Shown: one piece after another, positions 1 through 8,152 of the stretch | Layout: every line of letters starts with the position of its first letter | How positions within the stretch are numbered: position 1 is the first letter of the stretch | Translations under genes and position numbers: made by a program | The notes under the pieces: generated by a model | The model's input: the letters and a program-made list of their open reading frames with translations, nothing else | Database searches by the model: none | Told to the model about the DNA's origin: nothing | From: RGIG8497 sp045593265 | GTDB taxonomy: Bacteria > Bacillota > Clostridia > RGIG6154 | Direction: 5' to 3' | DNA length: 64,000 nt | NCBI GenBank assembly: GCA_045593265.1 | Contig: JAZNWH010000129.1 | Span: 4,992 to 68,991 of the forward strand

Positions 1-89
1 TCTGTTTCGTCAAAAGGAAGGTCAAATCTCTCACCTTTATCACTTTCACAAAGAACAAAATCACGCCATCCTTCAAAATCAGTTTCTAT
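1..89 (-). CDS. Partial ORF off the left edge, apparent ATA start
   Basis: Reading leftwards from position 89 the frame stays open to the window edge (about 29 residues, with the run DFEGWRDFVLCESD). I cannot name the family. Phrases of the type DF-GW--F-L-E-D occur in carbohydrate-binding parts of glycoside hydrolases, but this is only a resemblance. A good ribosome-binding site (GGAGG on the minus strand, 99-103) lies just upstream, yet the codons at the right distance are ATA ATA (87-92), not ATG, GTG or TTG. The gene may use a non-canonical start or be decayed. Confidence 0.35.
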   Translation of the reverse strand, partial: METDFEGWRDFVLCESDKGERFDLPFDET

Positions 90-220
90 TATAAAATACC
101 TCCGTGATAAAGATTAACCATATCATTAAAAAAGATTAAACTAGCCCAATGTGCTCCACCTGCAACTGCAACTAATGCAAGCGCAACATACATAAAAACT
201 GTTAATACTTTTCCTTTCAC
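89..220 (-). CDS. Small single-span membrane protein (43 aa)
   Basis: A GTG start at 220 follows an AGAAAGAAGG ribosome-binding site. The product is 43 residues: a short basic N-terminus (VKGKV), then a hydrophobic helix (about residues 6-33, VALALVAVAGGAHWA) and a short polar tail. It abuts the partial ORF to its left, and the GGAGG for that ORF lies inside its last codons, so the two look translationally linked. No family is recognised. A single-pass membrane peptide is all that can be said. Confidence 0.45.
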   Translation of the reverse strand: MKGKVLTVFMYVALALVAVAGGAHWASLIFFNDMVNLYHGGIL

Positions 221-292
221 TGTTTTTCCTTCTTTCTAAAAATTTCAACACTAATTTGAATTTTAAAATTCCTGAACGGTTTTATTCTAATT

Positions 293-424
293 ATTATACC
301 ATAATTCCAAAGGAATTTGGTATAATTGTGCATGTGCGTTTCCGAACATAGTGAGGAAAATTTCGTACGCACTTATTAAATCCTCGTGGAGCGTATAATA
401 AACACATTTGTGTGTTTATTATAC
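293..424. repeat. Two perfect or near-perfect hairpins sharing a 14-bp end sequence
   Basis: The gene-free stretch 221-553 holds two inverted repeats. The first (293-326) pairs ATTATACC..AATTCC with GGAATT.GGTATAAT around AAA. The second (393-424) has perfect 14-bp arms, GTATAATAAACACA and TGTGTTTATTATAC, around TTTG. Both carry TTATTATACCATAA on one side (291-304 and 416-429). The AATAAACACA/TGTGTTTATT arms recur in the tandem array at 27877-28290, so this looks like a dispersed family. Nothing else is seen in 221-485. Confidence 0.6.
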
Positions 425-486
425 CATAAAGCATCTATACAGTCAATTAAAGAATCTGTGTCGCAAGGTCAGTTTTTGCGCATTTT

Positions 487-523
487 AAGCAAAAACAAGC
501 ACTCTCTTTAAAGAGAGCGCTTG
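487..523 (-). terminator. Rho-independent terminator of the sugar ABC operon
   Basis: Downstream of the substrate-binding protein gene, the minus strand forms a long hairpin (ACAAGCGCTCTC pairing with GAGAGTGCTTGT) followed by TTTTTGC. It sits about 30 bp after the stop codon and closes the three-gene transporter operon. Confidence 0.75.
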
Positions 524-553
524 TCGATCAAAAAAACGCAACGCTATTTAAAA

Positions 554-1603
554 TTATCCCTGATATACCAAATTCTTTTCAATCATTTCGTCAACATTTG
601 TTGCATCCCACCATGCACCTGCAATGTCAACCTTTTCTGTAATTTCGTTACCTTCCAATGCAAATACTGCCTGTTCAACTGCCTGATAACCAATCTGGAA
701 TGAATCCTGTGCAACTGCACCAACGAGTTTCGGACCTGTTGTCTTCTTCATCCATTCGATCTGCTTTGTACCTGCGTCATAACCTGCAAATTTGATTTCA
801 TCATATTTTGTACCTGCAGCACCGATAGCATCGTAAACCTGTTTAACAACGCCCTCGTTGGACATAAAGATTGCTGATGCACCTTTTTCTGCAAGTGCCT
901 CAAGGGCTGCCTTGTAAGCATTGTCAGCATCACCAGGCTTAACTTCTTTTTCAATTTTATATTTACCTTTTGTTGAAGCATCTGCATCTGCAAGTTCACT
1001 GAACTTATCAATGAAGCCTGCTGCTCTGTCGATACCCGTCTGTGTTTCGTCGTGCTGGATAACACCTACAACATATTCATCTGCTGCTGCAATATCTTCT
1101 TTGATTGCAGCATAGAAGTTTTCAGCAACTGTACCTGCCGCCAAATAGTTGCTTGTAGCAACATGGGCTACCAATGGGTTTTTACCTGCTGCATCAAGAG
1201 CTGCAACGTCGTTTGCCCAAATACCGCTATCAAACTGAACTACAGGAATATTGCTATCTTTAGCCTGAGTCAAAAGGTCAACAAAGCCTTCGCCGATTGT
1301 TGCCAAAACGATTGCTGATGCGTTGTTAGAAAGTGCTGTCTGAACCATTTCCATCTGTGAAGGAAGGTCTTTGGCTGATTCGCTTGCAGGGCCTCTGAAT
1401 GTGATTTTATAACCATATTTTTCGCCTGCTGCTTCTGCGCCTGCTTTAACCGACTGCCAGAATGCGTGAGATTCACCTTTTGCAACTACCGCAATTGTTT
1501 TATCAGCTGCGCCTGCACCTGTTTCTGTACCAGTTCCTCCGCAACCTGCAAGTACGATTGCGAGCATTGTTACCACTAAAATAATTGATAATATTTTTTT
1601 CAT
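554..1603 (-). CDS. Sugar ABC transporter substrate-binding lipoprotein (RbsB-like)
   Basis: 349 aa. The N-terminus is a lipoprotein signal peptide ending LAIVLAGCGG, so Cys21 should be lipidated and the protein anchored outside the membrane. The rest matches the periplasmic-binding type-1 fold used by ribose/galactose/xylose-type importers (Peripla_BP_4), with the usual opening phrase KTIAVVAKGESHAFWQ and a late conserved AGYDAGTKQ. It is the last gene of a three-gene operon after the ATPase and permease, and a terminator follows. The start is supported by AAAGGAGG. The sugar cannot be deduced from the sequence. The operon starts with the ATPase, the common order in Clostridia. Confidence 0.88.
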   Translation of the reverse strand: MKKILSIILVVTMLAIVLAGCGGTGTETGAGAADKTIAVVAKGESHAFWQSVKAGAEAAGEKYGYKITFRGPASESAKDLPSQMEMVQTALSNNASAIVLATIGEGFVDLLTQAKDSNIPVVQFDSGIWANDVAALDAAGKNPLVAHVATSNYLAAGTVAENFYAAIKEDIAAADEYVVGVIQHDETQTGIDRAAGFIDKFSELADADASTKGKYKIEKEVKPGDADNAYKAALEALAEKGASAIFMSNEGVVKQVYDAIGAAGTKYDEIKFAGYDAGTKQIEWMKKTTGPKLVGAVAQDSFQIGYQAVEQAVFALEGNEITEKVDIAGAWWDATNVDEMIEKNLVYQG

Positions 1604-1679
1604 AAAACATCCTCCTTTTATTAATTATTTCCTTCTAACAATGATTTAATAAGTGGTTTGCGTGCGTTTTTATATTTTT

Positions 1680-2714
1680 TTAAGCCTGAGACTTTTCTTT
1701 TTTTAATTTCTTTTCTTTTTTTACCTTGTTTGCGTTTTTGTTCTTGATAACATCCATTAAAACTGCAACTACTACAATGATGCCTGTCAGAACATATGTA
1801 ACATAGGTTGAGTTAACGTTAAGATTGAACTTAGCAAGTACAAAGTTAAGTCCGCTTCTGATAACAACAAGCATAATCGCGCCAATTACGGAGCCCGCAA
1901 TAGAAGCTGTACCGCCGGCAGCAGATGTTCCGCCGATGTACACGCCCGCTATGGCGTCAAGTTCCATACCGTTACCTGTTGCTGCTGCAACTGTTGTAAA
2001 TGATGCTGCCCAGAAAATTGCTGCAATACCTGTGGCAATACCCGCAATTGTGTAAGCGATAATTTTATACTTATCTGTGTCGATACCTGAAAGTCTTGTC
2101 GCTTCTTCGTTACTTCCGATTGAAAGAATGTATCTTCCGATCTTGCATTTGTACATAAGGTACATACAAATCAGAGCAAAAAGCAACACCCAGATTAGTC
2201 CTACAGGAACTCCATTAAAGTTAGAAAATAACTTATTGAACCACGTTCCGCCCGGGAAAAAGATGTTAGGTATTGAAACTATAATGGCGCTAAGACCTCT
2301 TCCGAACATCATTGTACCAAGTGTAGCAATAAATGCAGGAATTTTAAGTTTTGCAACCAAAAGACCATTAATATAACCAACAAAGGCGCCTATTGCAATC
2401 ATAATTGGAATTGTATATACCAAAGGCATACCATTCATATAGAATTTACCTGCAATAACTGCAGCTGCAATACAAGTGGTACCAATTGAAAGGTCAATCC
2501 CGCCTGTTGCAATTACAAAGGTAACACCAAGTCCCATAATGGCATATGGAGCCAATGACTGCGCCATGCTTACTATATTGTATTTCCCTAAAAAGTTAGG
2601 GTTTAACGCCCAGAATATGAGTACGAGAAGTGCCAGTGCACCTATTATAATCATATTCTGCATACTTTTTTTAACTATTGAAGCAAATGTATTTGAATTT
2701 TTCATATATTTCAC
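1680..2714 (-). CDS. Sugar ABC transporter permease (RbsC-like)
   Basis: 344 aa integral membrane protein of the BPD_transp_2 family (ribose/xylose/galactoside permeases). It has eight or more hydrophobic segments, the family phrase GVTFVIATGGIDLSIGT near residue 65, and GGTSAAGGTASIAGS near 260. The C-terminus is a lysine-rich cytosolic tail. It forms the transmembrane channel for the neighbouring ATPase (25 bp upstream) and lipoprotein (76 bp downstream). The start is preceded by GAGGAGA. One permease gene suggests a homodimer. Confidence 0.9.
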   Translation of the reverse strand: MKYMKNSNTFASIVKKSMQNMIIIGALALLVLIFWALNPNFLGKYNIVSMAQSLAPYAIMGLGVTFVIATGGIDLSIGTTCIAAAVIAGKFYMNGMPLVYTIPIMIAIGAFVGYINGLLVAKLKIPAFIATLGTMMFGRGLSAIIVSIPNIFFPGGTWFNKLFSNFNGVPVGLIWVLLFALICMYLMYKCKIGRYILSIGSNEEATRLSGIDTDKYKIIAYTIAGIATGIAAIFWAASFTTVAAATGNGMELDAIAGVYIGGTSAAGGTASIAGSVIGAIMLVVIRSGLNFVLAKFNLNVNSTYVTYVLTGIIVVVAVLMDVIKNKNANKVKKEKKLKKEKSQA

Positions 2715-2738
2715 TATCTCCTCTCGTTTAGCAATTGC

Positions 2739-4235
2739 TTATTCTCTCATTGTAGCATAAGCCATGATTTTTTCCTGAGTTGCATCTTTAATGTCAATTT
2801 CGCCTGTTATACGCCCTTCACACATTACTACAACTCTGTCGCTTAATCTCTGGATTTCCGCCAGTTCTGATGAAATCATAATGACTGACTTTCCTAAAGA
2901 TGCAAGTTCTTCCATAAGAGTATACATTTCGCTCTTTGCTCCAATATCAATACCTCTTGTAGGTTCATCAAAGATAAATATATCGGAATTTTTAAGAAGC
3001 CATCTTGCAATAATAACTTTCTGCTGATTTCCACCCGAAAGATTTTTAAGCAACTGCTTCATCGAAGGTGTTTTTGTTTTAAGTTTTGCATTTGCTTCTT
3101 CTGCGTCTGACTCTATAATACTGTCTTTAATCCAGCCCAGTTTGATATAATTATCAAGCGATGCAAGAACCGAATTCTCTGCGACTGACTTATCAAGCAT
3201 AAGACCGTATCTTTTCCTGTCTTCTGAAAGATAACAAATACCTTTTTTAACTGCATCTGATGGTGTTTTTATTTTAATTTTTTCACCGTTTATAAAGATT
3301 TCTCCGCTATCAATAGGATCCGCTCCATATATCGCACGGGCAACCTCTGTTCTTCCTGCGCCCATAAGCCCTGAAAAACCGAGGATTTCGCCTTTTCTCA
3401 ATTTGAAACTTACATCTTTTATTTCTTTGCCCTTGTTTAAGTTTCTGACTTCTAAAACAACCTCTGCATTTTCCGGAACGTTACTATGCTCTTTTTTATC
3501 GCCATAAATAACTCTTCCTACCATCATTTTAACGATTTCGTCTTTGGTTGTATCTTTTGTTATGAGCGTACCTACGTATTCACCATCGCGCATTACTGTT
3601 ATTCGATCTGAAATTCTGTTGATTTCATCCATACGATGCGAGATGTATATCATTCCGATACCTTTTGCTTTAAGATCATTCATGATGTTGAACAATTCCT
3701 CAACTTCAACCTGAGTAAGCGCGGCTGTCGGTTCGTCAAGAATAAGTATTTTACAGTCTCTTGAAATTGCCTTTGCAATTTCAACCATCTGCTGTTTTCC
3801 TACTGTAAGTGTACCAAGCACTGCAGAAGGGTCAATTTTTACACCTATTCTGTCAAAAAGTGCCCCGGCATCCTCTTCCATTTTCTTGTCGTCTATGTAT
3901 ACGCCGTTTATCATAGGCTCTCTGCCTATGTATATATTTTGTGCAACTGTCAGATGATTCATCATGTTAAGCTCCTGATGAATAATGCTGATGCCTGCTT
4001 CCTGAGAATCCTTAATTGTATTGAAATTAACTTCCTGCCCGAACAGAAAAACTTCGCCGCCATCTCGCTTGTGAATTCCGCACAGAACCTTCATAAGTGT
4101 TGATTTCCCTGCTCCGTTTTCTCCCATAAGAGCATGAACTTCACCTTCTTTGAGTTCCATATTTACGGATTTCAAAGCATGGACTCCCGAAAATCTTTTG
4201 TCAATGTTTTTCATTTCAAGAATAATCTGATCCAT
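2739..4235 (-). CDS. Sugar ABC transporter ATP-binding protein (RbsA/MglA-like)
   Basis: 498 aa, two fused ABC domains as in RbsA, MglA and XylG. The first domain (about 1-240) has Walker A GENGAGKST, Walker B LILDEPTAAL and the signature LTVGKQQ. The second (about 250-498) has the signature LSGGNQQKV and Walker B IFIFDEPTRGID, while its Walker A region is the degenerate GLMGAGRTE, as is usual in this family. It powers the adjoining permease. It is the first gene of the operon, with a promoter about 60 bp upstream at 4297-4325. Confidence 0.93.
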   Translation of the reverse strand: MDQIILEMKNIDKRFSGVHALKSVNMELKEGEVHALMGENGAGKSTLMKVLCGIHKRDGGEVFLFGQEVNFNTIKDSQEAGISIIHQELNMMNHLTVAQNIYIGREPMINGVYIDDKKMEEDAGALFDRIGVKIDPSAVLGTLTVGKQQMVEIAKAISRDCKILILDEPTAALTQVEVEELFNIMNDLKAKGIGMIYISHRMDEINRISDRITVMRDGEYVGTLITKDTTKDEIVKMMVGRVIYGDKKEHSNVPENAEVVLEVRNLNKGKEIKDVSFKLRKGEILGFSGLMGAGRTEVARAIYGADPIDSGEIFINGEKIKIKTPSDAVKKGICYLSEDRKRYGLMLDKSVAENSVLASLDNYIKLGWIKDSIIESDAEEANAKLKTKTPSMKQLLKNLSGGNQQKVIIARWLLKNSDIFIFDEPTRGIDIGAKSEMYTLMEELASLGKSVIMISSELAEIQRLSDRVVVMCEGRITGEIDIKDATQEKIMAYATMRE

Positions 4236-4296
4236 TTTCTTTCCCCGTTCCTTATATATTTTTGTTTCCTTTAAATCTCCTTTCCTCTATGATTTC

Positions 4297-4325
4297 ATAC
4301 TATCATATTGCAATATATTTGTCAA
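4297..4325 (-). promoter_or_regulatory. SigA-type promoter of the sugar ABC operon
   Basis: On the minus strand TTGACA (4320-4325) is separated by exactly 17 bp from TAGTAT (4297-4302). The spacer contains the palindromic ATATTGCAATAT, which could also be an operator. It lies about 60 bp before the ATPase start. Confidence 0.7.
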
Positions 4326-4420
4326 TCTTTTTTGTGTTTTTACCAAGAAATATGACACGAAGTTTTTATTTTTGTAAAATATCACAACTTTTCTTTCAAT
4401 GTTTTCAGTTAAAAAACAGC

Positions 4421-4954
4421 TTATAGCGTATCTTCTTTAGTTTTAAATCTCAATATAGAGATAAGAGCTGAAGCCATATTGAACACCTCTGCCAATATCC
4501 CGCCTATTGTGAAATTGAAGATATTATGTATCAACCAAGATGGAGAAAGCGTCGCAATCTGGAAATATCTTATTAGCTTTCCATTTTCTTTCCACATAAG
4601 CACGCTCATTATCAAAAGCGAGATATACGGCAGGGTTGTCAAAATAATCTGTAATATATCATCTTTCACCAAAATCAATGAATAAATATATGCCGCCGTA
4701 AACATCAGTTCCACAGTCAACGGTTTCCATACTTTTCCGTCTTTTTTCATATATAAAAGCCCTCTTATTAGAACGGTTAGGTTAAACAATGCAGCGCCAT
4801 ATGCACCGATCAGAAGAAAGTTGATAAAAAACATCATTCCCCCTATACCTTGTACAAAAACAAGTTTTTTGCTGCTTTTGCATTGAAAGGATAAAACAAA
4901 CATCAAAAGTCCGAATATACCGAATATCTGTCCTATAATTTCTTTAATTCCCAT
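4421..4954 (-). CDS. YgjV-family inner-membrane protein
   Basis: 177 aa with five or six hydrophobic helices. The opening GIKEIIGQIFGIFGLLMFVL, followed by SFQCKSSKKL and a second glycine-rich helix, matches the Imp-YgjV family (bacterial inner membrane protein of unknown role). The start is supported by GAGGTG. It is monocistronic by appearance: 185 bp from the ABC operon downstream and over 200 bp from the next gene upstream. Function is not known for the family. Confidence 0.7.
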   Translation of the reverse strand: MGIKEIIGQIFGIFGLLMFVLSFQCKSSKKLVFVQGIGGMMFFINFLLIGAYGAALFNLTVLIRGLLYMKKDGKVWKPLTVELMFTAAYIYSLILVKDDILQIILTTLPYISLLIMSVLMWKENGKLIRYFQIATLSPSWLIHNIFNFTIGGILAEVFNMASALISILRFKTKEDTL

Positions 4955-5065
4955 TTTTACACCTCATTTTTATATTTATAATTTGGGGCCAGCAATGTTA
5001 TGCTTTCTCCCTTTTAAACTTTGTATGACCACCCGCTATTTCTGTACAAATTTCAATATTCTCCG

Positions 5066-5142
5066 CTATACACGGGACATACGGTTTAGTTGCAGCCAAT
5101 TTTTAAGTGAAGCTCGTGTCAAGCCAGAACTAAAAAATATTA
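5066..5142 (+). repeat. Diverged interspersed repeat, copy 1
   Basis: About 77 bp related to 6214-6291. Shared stretches include GGTTT, TGCAG.CAATTTT, and TCAAG.CAG followed by an A-run and ATAT. The two copies flank the SGNH hydrolase gene in the same orientation. A third fragment, TCAAGTTAGGGACAAAA, occurs near 6959-6975. The region 4955-5165 otherwise holds no gene I can support. Confidence 0.5.
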
Positions 5143-5165
5143 TATCAGCATATGATTTAGGTATA

Positions 5166-6179
5166 TTAAATTCCCAAACTGATAGCACCGTATAAATGTT
5201 CTGCATAACTTTCAAATCCTTCATCATTCGGATGAAGTCTTAAGTCTGCATAATATTTTTCATCTTTAGGAACAAAATCAAATCCAGAAATCACAGTAAT
5301 ATTTTCAATGCCTTTTACACACTCTCTGATTGTCTTTTCAACATCTTCAAAAGCACCAAATACTCTCTCTTCATTCATATCTTTTCTCCAAATTGGTGTA
5401 ATTGCAAATATTTTAGACTCAGGGTAATTCTTTATTAAATTTTCATAGAAATCCTTGCATTTTTCTTTGAAAGTACACATCGCTATGCCGCTCCAATCAT
5501 TCGTGCCATAAGCAACCGTTATATAATCCGGCACAAAGGCATCTTTTAACTTTGCAAGTTCAGGGAAAAAGCGTTCGCCTCCTATCGCTTTATTAAATTC
5601 TTCGGCACCAATTTTATCTGCAAACTTGGAAATATAGCGATTGGAAGGACGCAATGCATCATACCCATGCGTTATTGAATCACCATATGCTAGCAATTTC
5701 TTTTTAGGCTTTACTCCCTTGACAAAAGCAGTATCGTCGATAGAAATCTCTTCGATTAATGTTTTAACCGACCACGGAAGATGAACGCATACAGTTTTTT
5801 CACCTTCACCCAATTGAAACTTTTTTGAAAAATCACCCAAAGGAAATTCCATCTGTGTATAATTTTGTGGTAACTCAATATTAGAAAAATTATCAATATA
5901 ACCTATAGGCTTTCCATCCACAAAAATATCAACTGAAAAATATTTTCGCGAAGACGAAATCATTGTTTTTAACTTTAGGAATAAAGTTTTGCTATCCGTT
6001 TTAAATGAAAATTTAATTCCTGCTGTAGAAAAAGTCTTATTATAAAAGCCCTGATTTGTTACTTTATACAACTCTTCCTGCTCCTGTGTAAACCGTTTCA
6101 ATGAGATCATTCCATCTTCTTCCTTAACAAGAACTGCTCCCGTTGTAATTTGTTTAATTTGATTAAAACTTAATTTCAT
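5166..6179 (-). CDS. SGNH/GDSL-family hydrolase (carbohydrate or lipid esterase)
   Basis: 337 aa from the ATG at 6179, preferred because AAAGGTGAT lies 3 bp before it. A longer frame from 6203 has no such site. The C-terminal half is an SGNH hydrolase: block I LLAYGDSITHG (catalytic Ser), the Gly block in KAIGGERF, the Asn block VAYGTNDW, and the final Asp-His block LHPNDEGF. The N-terminal ~150 residues are a beta-rich domain as in acetyl-xylan-esterase-like two-domain proteins. No signal peptide is seen, so it is probably cytosolic. Substrate unknown. Diverged repeats flank the gene. Confidence 0.8.
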   Translation of the reverse strand: MKLSFNQIKQITTGAVLVKEEDGMISLKRFTQEQEELYKVTNQGFYNKTFSTAGIKFSFKTDSKTLFLKLKTMISSSRKYFSVDIFVDGKPIGYIDNFSNIELPQNYTQMEFPLGDFSKKFQLGEGEKTVCVHLPWSVKTLIEEISIDDTAFVKGVKPKKKLLAYGDSITHGYDALRPSNRYISKFADKIGAEEFNKAIGGERFFPELAKLKDAFVPDYITVAYGTNDWSGIAMCTFKEKCKDFYENLIKNYPESKIFAITPIWRKDMNEERVFGAFEDVEKTIRECVKGIENITVISGFDFVPKDEKYYADLRLHPNDEGFESYAEHLYGAISLGI

Positions 6180-6213
6180 AATATCACCTTTTTCTTTCGA
6201 CATTATTAGACAT

Positions 6214-6291
6214 ATTCATATTGCGAGGCATAAGGTTTGGATGCAGTCAATTTTCAATGCCAGTTCGTATCAAGTCAGGGACAAAAAAATA
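6214..6291 (+). repeat. Diverged interspersed repeat, copy 2
   Basis: Second copy of the repeat at 5066-5142 (TGCAGTCAATTTTCAAT, TATCAAGTCAGGGACA, then an A-run). It lies upstream of the SGNH gene. Its spacing and direction relative to copy 1 suggest duplication of a short element around the gene. Confidence 0.5.
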
Positions 6292-6300
6292 TGTTTTTTC

Positions 6301-6348
6301 AAAGGCTTCCCCTTGAGGGGAAGCTGTCACGAAGTGACTGATGAGGTG
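6301..6348 (+). repeat. Left inverted repeat flanking the P-loop gene
   Basis: This 48-bp unit contains CTTCCCCTTGAGGGGAAG (a hairpin in itself), GTCACGAAGTGAC (a second hairpin) and then TGATGAGGTG, ending exactly at the stop codon of the next gene. An inverted relative lies at 6876-6929. Such GGGGAAG-hairpin units are common interspersed repeats in gut Clostridia genomes. Confidence 0.7.
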
Positions 6349-6870
6349 TTAATATTCTAAATCAACATTTACACTATATTTATCATCAATAAGTATATAA
6401 TGAACATTGTGTTTTTCTGCCAGTTCCAAAATCAAACTGTTTTCCTCAATAGCACTTTCCATTGTGTAATCTTCATCGTTCAAACGATTTTCAATCACAC
6501 GCGCGTACTTTGTTATATCTTTATAATGATTCTTGATATAGTTTTCGCTCATTACAAGACAGTAATATTTGATATTTTTTAGATAGTCATTTTCAAAATC
6601 TTTTTCCCAATCAAAAGGAATATAACATCCCTCTACAATCAAATTTTGATTATTTTCTATAGCAGTTTTAATTATTTCACGGACAATAGGCCATAAATAC
6701 TTTGTGAGTTCTACATCCTCACTCATAGGCGTAAGGTCAGTTTGTTTGCTACGAATCAATCCCATTTTCAAATGGTCTATTGACAGATAAGGATATTTAT
6801 ATTTTTCAAGTAATTTCTGTGCCAAAACAGTTTTACCTGTATGTGATGCACCTGTAATTAATATTATCAT
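6349..6870 (-). CDS. Small P-loop NTPase / kinase-like protein
   Basis: 173 aa. It opens MIILITGASHTGKT, a Walker A/P-loop, followed by SIDHLKMGLIR, a typical early Asp of small-molecule kinases and adenylate-kinase-like folds. The middle carries a lid-like stretch with KYARVIENRLND. The exact substrate is not clear; it could be a nucleoside, coenzyme or phosphoglycerate-type kinase. The start uses GAGGTGAAGAA as ribosome-binding site, and that GAGGTG is supplied by the right-hand repeat at 6876-6929. The gene is boxed precisely between two inverted repeats. Confidence 0.6.
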   Translation of the reverse strand: MIILITGASHTGKTVLAQKLLEKYKYPYLSIDHLKMGLIRSKQTDLTPMSEDVELTKYLWPIVREIIKTAIENNQNLIVEGCYIPFDWEKDFENDYLKNIKYYCLVMSENYIKNHYKDITKYARVIENRLNDEDYTMESAIEENSLILELAEKHNVHYILIDDKYSVNVDLEY

Positions 6871-6875
6871 TTCTT

Positions 6876-6929
6876 CACCTCATCCGTCAGCTATCGCTGA
6901 CACCTTCCCCTCAAGGGGAAGGCTTTTTT
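6876..6929 (-). repeat. Right inverted repeat flanking the P-loop gene
   Basis: Inverted partner of 6301-6348. Read on the minus strand it gives GCCTTCCCCTTGAGGGGAAG, then GTCAGCGATAGCTGAC (a hairpin with a different loop from the left copy) and GATGAGGTG. The last bases act as ribosome-binding site for the enclosed gene. On the plus strand it ends in a T-run and could also terminate transcription. Confidence 0.7.
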
Positions 6930-6962
6930 GTCACTTGTATATCAAACTCTATGATTTTGTCA

Positions 6963-7312
6963 AGTTAGGGACAAAATTTTTGTCAATAGGCAAACTAAAG
7001 TTTGCTCAATATTTTTACTTCGTAAAATCGATATGTTTTCCCTTCGGTCAAACTTGATATGATATGAATTCTCGTTGCGTCAGCAACATATCGAGCCGTC
7101 AGGCATATCGAGTGCGAAGCACATATCGAGAATTCGCAAGAATTCATATCGCTGCGGTGCTGTGCACCGCATATAAAGACTGTTTAATTTAGATGCCAGT
7201 CTATTTAAATGAATTGACAATCTTGTTGTCATAAATTGGCTTCGCCATGATTTCTTGCTTCGCTCCATGAATTGAATTACCTTTTTAATGCACGAAGTGC
7301 AATTCATTGAGT
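6963..7312. repeat. Array of short hairpins joined by ATATCGA spacers
   Basis: There is no gene here. From 7060 to 7172 five small palindromes follow each other, separated by ATATCGA or ATATC: GTTGC-GTCA-GCAAC, GCC-GTCA-GGC, GTGC-GAA-GCAC, GAATTC-GCAA-GAATTC and GCGGTGC-TGT-GCACCGC. Around them are further mini-hairpins: GCAAACT/AGTTTGC near 6990, TACTTCGTA near 7017, TGGCTTCGCCA near 7242, and GCACGAAGTGC near 7297 nested in ATGAATTG/CAATTCAT. Tight GNRA-like and UUCG-like loops recur. A short open frame crosses it, but its composition is simply that of the repeats. Confidence 0.75.
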
Positions 7313-8119
7313 TTACTTTGCAAACTCATTATATAATACTTTAGAAATCGTGTCAACAAAAAGAACCAAAGCCGAATTACCCGACTTTAGTTCTGAATTT
7401 TTTAAAGTTTCAAAATATTCTATTATTCCCTGATACAAAGCATCGGCAATTTTCAACTGATATTCTTTAGTTTTCAGTAACTGCGATTCTTCATAATTGG
7501 ACAAAAAGCCACATTCGGCAATTACTCCCGGTATATTAAGATTCTCAAATAAAAGCTTTTTAGAATCAAGTTTCTTTGCAAATCTGTTATTGGAATTATC
7601 CACATTCTCTATAACGGATTTTTGCAAAGTTTCCGCCAACACTTTACTTTCAGGAAATGTTTCGTTATAAAACATTTGTGCTCCCTTATACTGAGACTGT
7701 GAAAAATAGTTAAGATGTATGCTGATTAACAAATCGGCATCTGAATTATTAGCAATATTTCTTCTGTTTATTAAATCTGAACGTTTTTTATTTTTCACAG
7801 AATCATTGTCATTGCTATGTAAAGATACGTCTTTTTCACGGGTCATAATTACCTTTGCCCCTGATTTTCCAAGTGCATTCTCAAGGTATTTTGCGATAGA
7901 CAGATTTATATTTTTTTCTACAGTACCATCCTTTGCTACTGCTCCCCCATCAAGTCCGCCATGTCCTGCATCAATAACTATAGTTTTACCGTTAAGAGGC
8001 AAGGTTGCACTGTAGGTTTCATTACAAATAAGGCTTGTGGATATAAAAATGGTACAAAGCAACATAAACGCTGACAGTATATATACATAATTAAATTTGA
8101 TATAAATAATAATCACCAT
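7313..8119 (-). CDS. cwlD: N-acetylmuramoyl-L-alanine amidase, CwlD-type
   Basis: 268 aa. One N-terminal membrane anchor (about residues 9-30) precedes an amidase_3 domain: IVIDAGHGGLDGGAV (zinc His), VEKNINLSIAKYLE (zinc Glu), LLISIHLNYF (zinc His) and VIAECGFLSN (catalytic Glu). CwlD with GerS makes muramic-delta-lactam in the spore cortex, which germination enzymes need. The ATG at 8119 has no ribosome-binding site. A GGTGAT stands 4 bp before ATT at 8107, the same spacing used before ATG in neighbouring genes, so the real start is uncertain. Hairpin repeats lie immediately downstream. Confidence 0.82.
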   Translation of the reverse strand: MVIIIYIKFNYVYILSAFMLLCTIFISTSLICNETYSATLPLNGKTIVIDAGHGGLDGGAVAKDGTVEKNINLSIAKYLENALGKSGAKVIMTREKDVSLHSNDNDSVKNKKRSDLINRRNIANNSDADLLISIHLNYFSQSQYKGAQMFYNETFPESKVLAETLQKSVIENVDNSNNRFAKKLDSKKLLFENLNIPGVIAECGFLSNYEESQLLKTKEYQLKIADALYQGIIEYFETLKNSELKSGNSALVLFVDTISKVLYNEFAK

Positions 8120-8152
8120 TTAATTATATATTGCTTAAAAAGATAATATTAC

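Noticed and set aside
7080..7307. 75-codon minus-strand ORF
   Set aside because: It runs entirely through the hairpin array, has no good translation signal, and its composition is that of the repeats.
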